A DNA stretch of 42,619 nt from Sideroxydans sp. Its GTDB lineage: Bacteria; Pseudomonadota; Gammaproteobacteria; Burkholderiales; Gallionellaceae. Shown piece after piece: positions 38,955 through 42,619 of the stretch. The position numbers were made by a program, and so were the translations under genes. The stretch's first letter is position 1; every line of letters starts with the position of its first letter. The notes below the pieces were generated by a model. It made no database searches. It saw only the letters and a program-made list of their open reading frames with translations, and was not told the DNA's origin. The stretch covers positions 1 through 42,619 of the forward strand of contig WOZO01000051.1 in assembly GCA_011620315.1 (NCBI GenBank), given 5' to 3'.

Positions 38955-40496
38955 TTAATAGACAGCAGTTGCCTTGAACTTTTCGATCGCTGCCACCAAC
39001 AATTTTTCATTGTCAGCGGACAGATCTTTGCTGGATTCGATTGCGTCCATCAGTTCTTTGCTGTTTGTCTTAAGATTCGCGTGCAGAGCGGATTCGAATG
39101 CCAGTGCCTTGGGCACCGCCACGTCGTCGAAGTAGCCCTTGTTCACTGCGAACAGTGTCGTTGCCATTTCGGAAACGGACAGCGGGCAATATTGCAACTG
39201 CTTCATCAGCTCGGTCACCAGACGGCCACGCTCCAGTTGCTTGCGGGTCGATTCGTCCAGATCGGAAGCGAATTGCGCGAAAGCAGCCAATTCACGGTAC
39301 TGAGCCAGCGCCAGACGCACACCGCCACCCAGCTTCTTGATGACCTTGGTCTGAGCAGCACCACCCACGCGGGACACCGACACACCGGCGTTGATCGCAG
39401 GACGGATACCAGCGTTGAACAAGTCAGCTTCCAAGAAGATCTGACCGTCAGTAATGGAAATTACGTTGGTCGGCACGAATGCGGACACGTCACCGGCTTG
39501 TGTTTCGATGATCGGCAATGCGGTCAGCGAACCGGTCTTGCCTTTAACTTCACCCTTGGTGAAAGCTTCGACGTAGTCGGCGTTCACGCGGGCGGCACGC
39601 TCCAGCAGACGGGAGTGCAGATAGAACACGTCGCCGGGATAAGCTTCACGACCGGGCGGACGGCGCAACAGCAGGGAGATCTGGCGATACGCCCAGGCTT
39701 GCTTGGTCAAGTCGTCATACACGATCAGCGCGTCTTCGCCGCGATCACGGAAGTATTCGCCCATGGTGCAACCTGCGTACGGTGCCAGGAACTGCATCGC
39801 GGCGGAGTCGGAAGCGGTCGCTGCCACGACGATGGTGTATTCCATCGCGCCGTGCTCTTCCAGCTTGCGCACCACGTTGGCAACTGTAGAAGCTTTCTGA
39901 CCGATCGCAACGTAGATACAGGTCATGTTCTGGCCCTTCTGGTTGATGATCGCGTCAACAGCAACGGCTGTCTTGCCGGTCTGGCGGTCGCCAATGATCA
40001 GTTCACGCTGGCCGCGGCCGACCGGAACCATGGAGTCGATGGACTTCAAACCGGTTTGCACGGGCTGATCAACGGATTTACGTGCGATAACGCCCGGCGC
40101 GACCTTTTCGATCTTGTCGGTCAACTTGGCATTGACCGGACCTTTGCCGTCGATAGACTGGCCCAGCGCGTTCACTACGCGGCCGCGCAGTTCCGGACCG
40201 ACCGGCACTTCCAGAATGCGACCGGTACACTTGACCGTGTCGCCTTCGGTGATGTGTTCGTATTCACCCAGTATCACGGCACCGACAGAGTCACGCTCGA
40301 GGTTGAGCGCGAGACCGAATGTATTGCCCGGGAATTCCAGCATCTCGCCCTGCATCACATCGGACAAGCCGTGCACACGAACGATACCGTCGGTTACGCT
40401 GACCACCGTACCTTCGGTGCGCGCCTGGGTCAGTGCTTCGAAGTTATCGATGCGACTGCGAATCAAATTGCTAATTTCAGAAGGATTGAGCTTCAT
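38955..40496 (-). CDS. atpA: F1Fo ATP synthase subunit alpha
   Basis: [39 protein letters not shown]. Confidence 0.98.
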   Translation of the reverse strand: MKLNPSEISNLIRSRIDNFEALTQARTEGTVVSVTDGIVRVHGLSDVMQGEMLEFPGNTFGLALNLERDSVGAVILGEYEHITEGDTVKCTGRILEVPVGPELRGRVVNALGQSIDGKGPVNAKLTDKIEKVAPGVIARKSVDQPVQTGLKSIDSMVPVGRGQRELIIGDRQTGKTAVAVDAIINQKGQNMTCIYVAIGQKASTVANVVRKLEEHGAMEYTIVVAATASDSAAMQFLAPYAGCTMGEYFRDRGEDALIVYDDLTKQAWAYRQISLLLRRPPGREAYPGDVFYLHSRLLERAARVNADYVEAFTKGEVKGKTGSLTALPIIETQAGDVSAFVPTNVISITDGQIFLEADLFNAGIRPAINAGVSVSRVGGAAQTKVIKKLGGGVRLALAQYRELAAFAQFASDLDESTRKQLERGRLVTELMKQLQYCPLSVSEMATTLFAVNKGYFDDVAVPKALAFESALHANLKTNSKELMDAIESSKDLSADNEKLLVAAIEKFKATAVY

Positions 40497-40526
40497 CTGG
40501 ATTTCCTTATTCTTGATAAATCTTTA

Positions 40527-41060
40527 TCAGGCTAGGGCAGTCGCCATTTCGCCAAGGCGCGCCAACGCAGATCCGTCGATGACCTTGTCTCCGGCGCGGA
40601 TCACCACGCCACCCAGCAATTCTTTTTTCATGCGGCTTTCAAGCTTGATCTCGCAGCCCATACGTTTTTTCAACGAAGCCGCGATCTTGTCTTGTTGCGC
40701 GGCTGACAATTCAAACGGAGACTCAACCAACACATTGATCGATTTTTCAGCCGCTGCTTTCAGTGCTGCAAAGCTGGCTGCGATCTCGGGCAGAACAGAC
40801 ACACGCTGGTTATCAGCAAGGATACGCACGAAGTTTTGCAGTTTTTTATCCGGGCTATTGCCCAGAAACGCCTCCATCAGCGAAGCCACTTGGGTTTTCG
40901 CCACCTTCGGATTGCCTATGATGGCGCTCACTTCTGGATGGGAGGCTGCTTTTGCCAGTGCAATGAGTGCATCCGACCAAGCCTGCAGCGCATTCAGCTT
41001 TTGAGCTGCCTCAAAAGCTGCCTGGGCGTAAGGACGTGCAATGGTTATGGCTTCAGACAT
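40527..41060 (-). CDS. atpH: F1Fo ATP synthase subunit delta
   Basis: ITIARPYAQAAFEAAQK...MGCEIKLESRMKKELLGGVVIRAGDKVIDGSALARL. Confidence 0.96.
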   Translation of the reverse strand: MSEAITIARPYAQAAFEAAQKLNALQAWSDALIALAKAASHPEVSAIIGNPKVAKTQVASLMEAFLGNSPDKKLQNFVRILADNQRVSVLPEIAASFAALKAAAEKSINVLVESPFELSAAQQDKIAASLKKRMGCEIKLESRMKKELLGGVVIRAGDKVIDGSALARLGEMATALA

Positions 41061-41065
41061 GGCGA

Positions 41066-41536
41066 TCAGATTTCCGCAACGAGTTTGTCAAGCAGGTCGC
41101 TATGTGCCTTGGCATCGATTTCTCGTCCCAGAATCTTGCCGGCACCTGCCAGTGCGATCGAGGACACCTGCGTGCGCAGTTGTTCTTTGGCGCGGAAAAC
41201 TTCCTGATCGATCTCAGCTTTCGCACCAGCGATGATGCGGTCTCCTTCAACCTTGGCCTGAGTTTTGGACTCTTCGACGATCTCGCTTGCGCGCTTTTCG
41301 CTATTGCCAATGATCTCACCAGCCTTTTCCTTGGCTTCGCGCAGGATCTCTGCGGAACGCCGAGAGGCCAGTTCCAGATCCTGCTTGGCGCGTTCTGCAT
41401 CTGCCAGACCATCAGCGATTTGCTTCTTGCGCTCATCCAGTGCCGCCATGATCGGGGTCCACACAAACTTCATGCAGAACCACACGAACAACGCGAACAT
41501 GATCAACTGTGCGAGAAGAGTTGCATTGATATTCAT
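41066..41536 (-). CDS. atpF: F1Fo ATP synthase subunit b
   Basis: [51 protein letters not shown]. Confidence 0.97.
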   Translation of the reverse strand: MNINATLLAQLIMFALFVWFCMKFVWTPIMAALDERKKQIADGLADAERAKQDLELASRRSAEILREAKEKAGEIIGNSEKRASEIVEESKTQAKVEGDRIIAGAKAEIDQEVFRAKEQLRTQVSSIALAGAGKILGREIDAKAHSDLLDKLVAEI

Positions 41537-41576
41537 GCAAGCTTCCTTTCTAAATTATGCGTTTCGCTTGCGCGAT

Positions 41577-41831
<255 letters not shown>

Positions 41832-41867
41832 TTAGATAAAAGTAAAGTTAAAGTTAATGAAGCCGAA

Positions 41868-42619
<752 letters not shown>

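Noticed and set aside
38826-40535. 569-aa plus-strand ORF
   Set aside because: Antisense shadow of atpA; composition (His/Gln/Arg-rich, no domain) is typical of a complementary frame of a codon-biased gene.
41833-41856. Short A/T-rich repeat (aaagtaaagttaaagttaatg) between atpB and atpE
   Set aside because: Imperfect short run in an intergenic A/T-rich stretch; too small to assign a role.

Overview
This 42.6 kb window is a dense, chromosomal housekeeping region from a betaproteobacterium-like genome (taxon inferred from gene content only). In order it carries: the 3' part of a CheX/CheC-like gene, a gamma-carbonic anhydrase, DUF2288 and DUF302 genes; wrbA; a polyphosphate cluster (polyP:AMP phosphotransferase, sixA, a Lys/Ala-rich small protein, ppk1) beside yggX; argA; a frame-disrupted small membrane protein gene and a tautomerase gene lacking its start codon; rsmE; a thioredoxin-like gene; trkA-trkH; a type IV pilus chemosensory cluster pilG-pilH-pilI-pilJ-chpA; yqgE-ruvX-pyrB-pyrC' (the pyrC' product has lost the DHOase metal ligands); prlC; a DUF4124/glutaredoxin-like gene; exodeoxyribonuclease III; an RluA-type pseudouridine synthase; a Tim44-like gene; ubiB; an orphan parA; glmS-glmU; and the F1Fo ATP synthase operon atpBEFHAGDC on the minus strand, with atpB running off the right edge. 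I saw no CRISPR array, tRNA, rRNA or mobile element. The observations most worth checking are (1) the small Lys/Ala-rich, possibly ribbon-helix-helix protein inside the polyphosphate cluster, (2) two independent frame/start defects within about 290 bp at 9.26-9.55 kb, (3) a 19-codon ORF with a good Shine-Dalgarno between atpG and atpD, (4) the orphan ParA, and (5) a terminator-like hairpin 10 nt upstream of the ubiB start codon. I did not find an obviously new multi-gene system.
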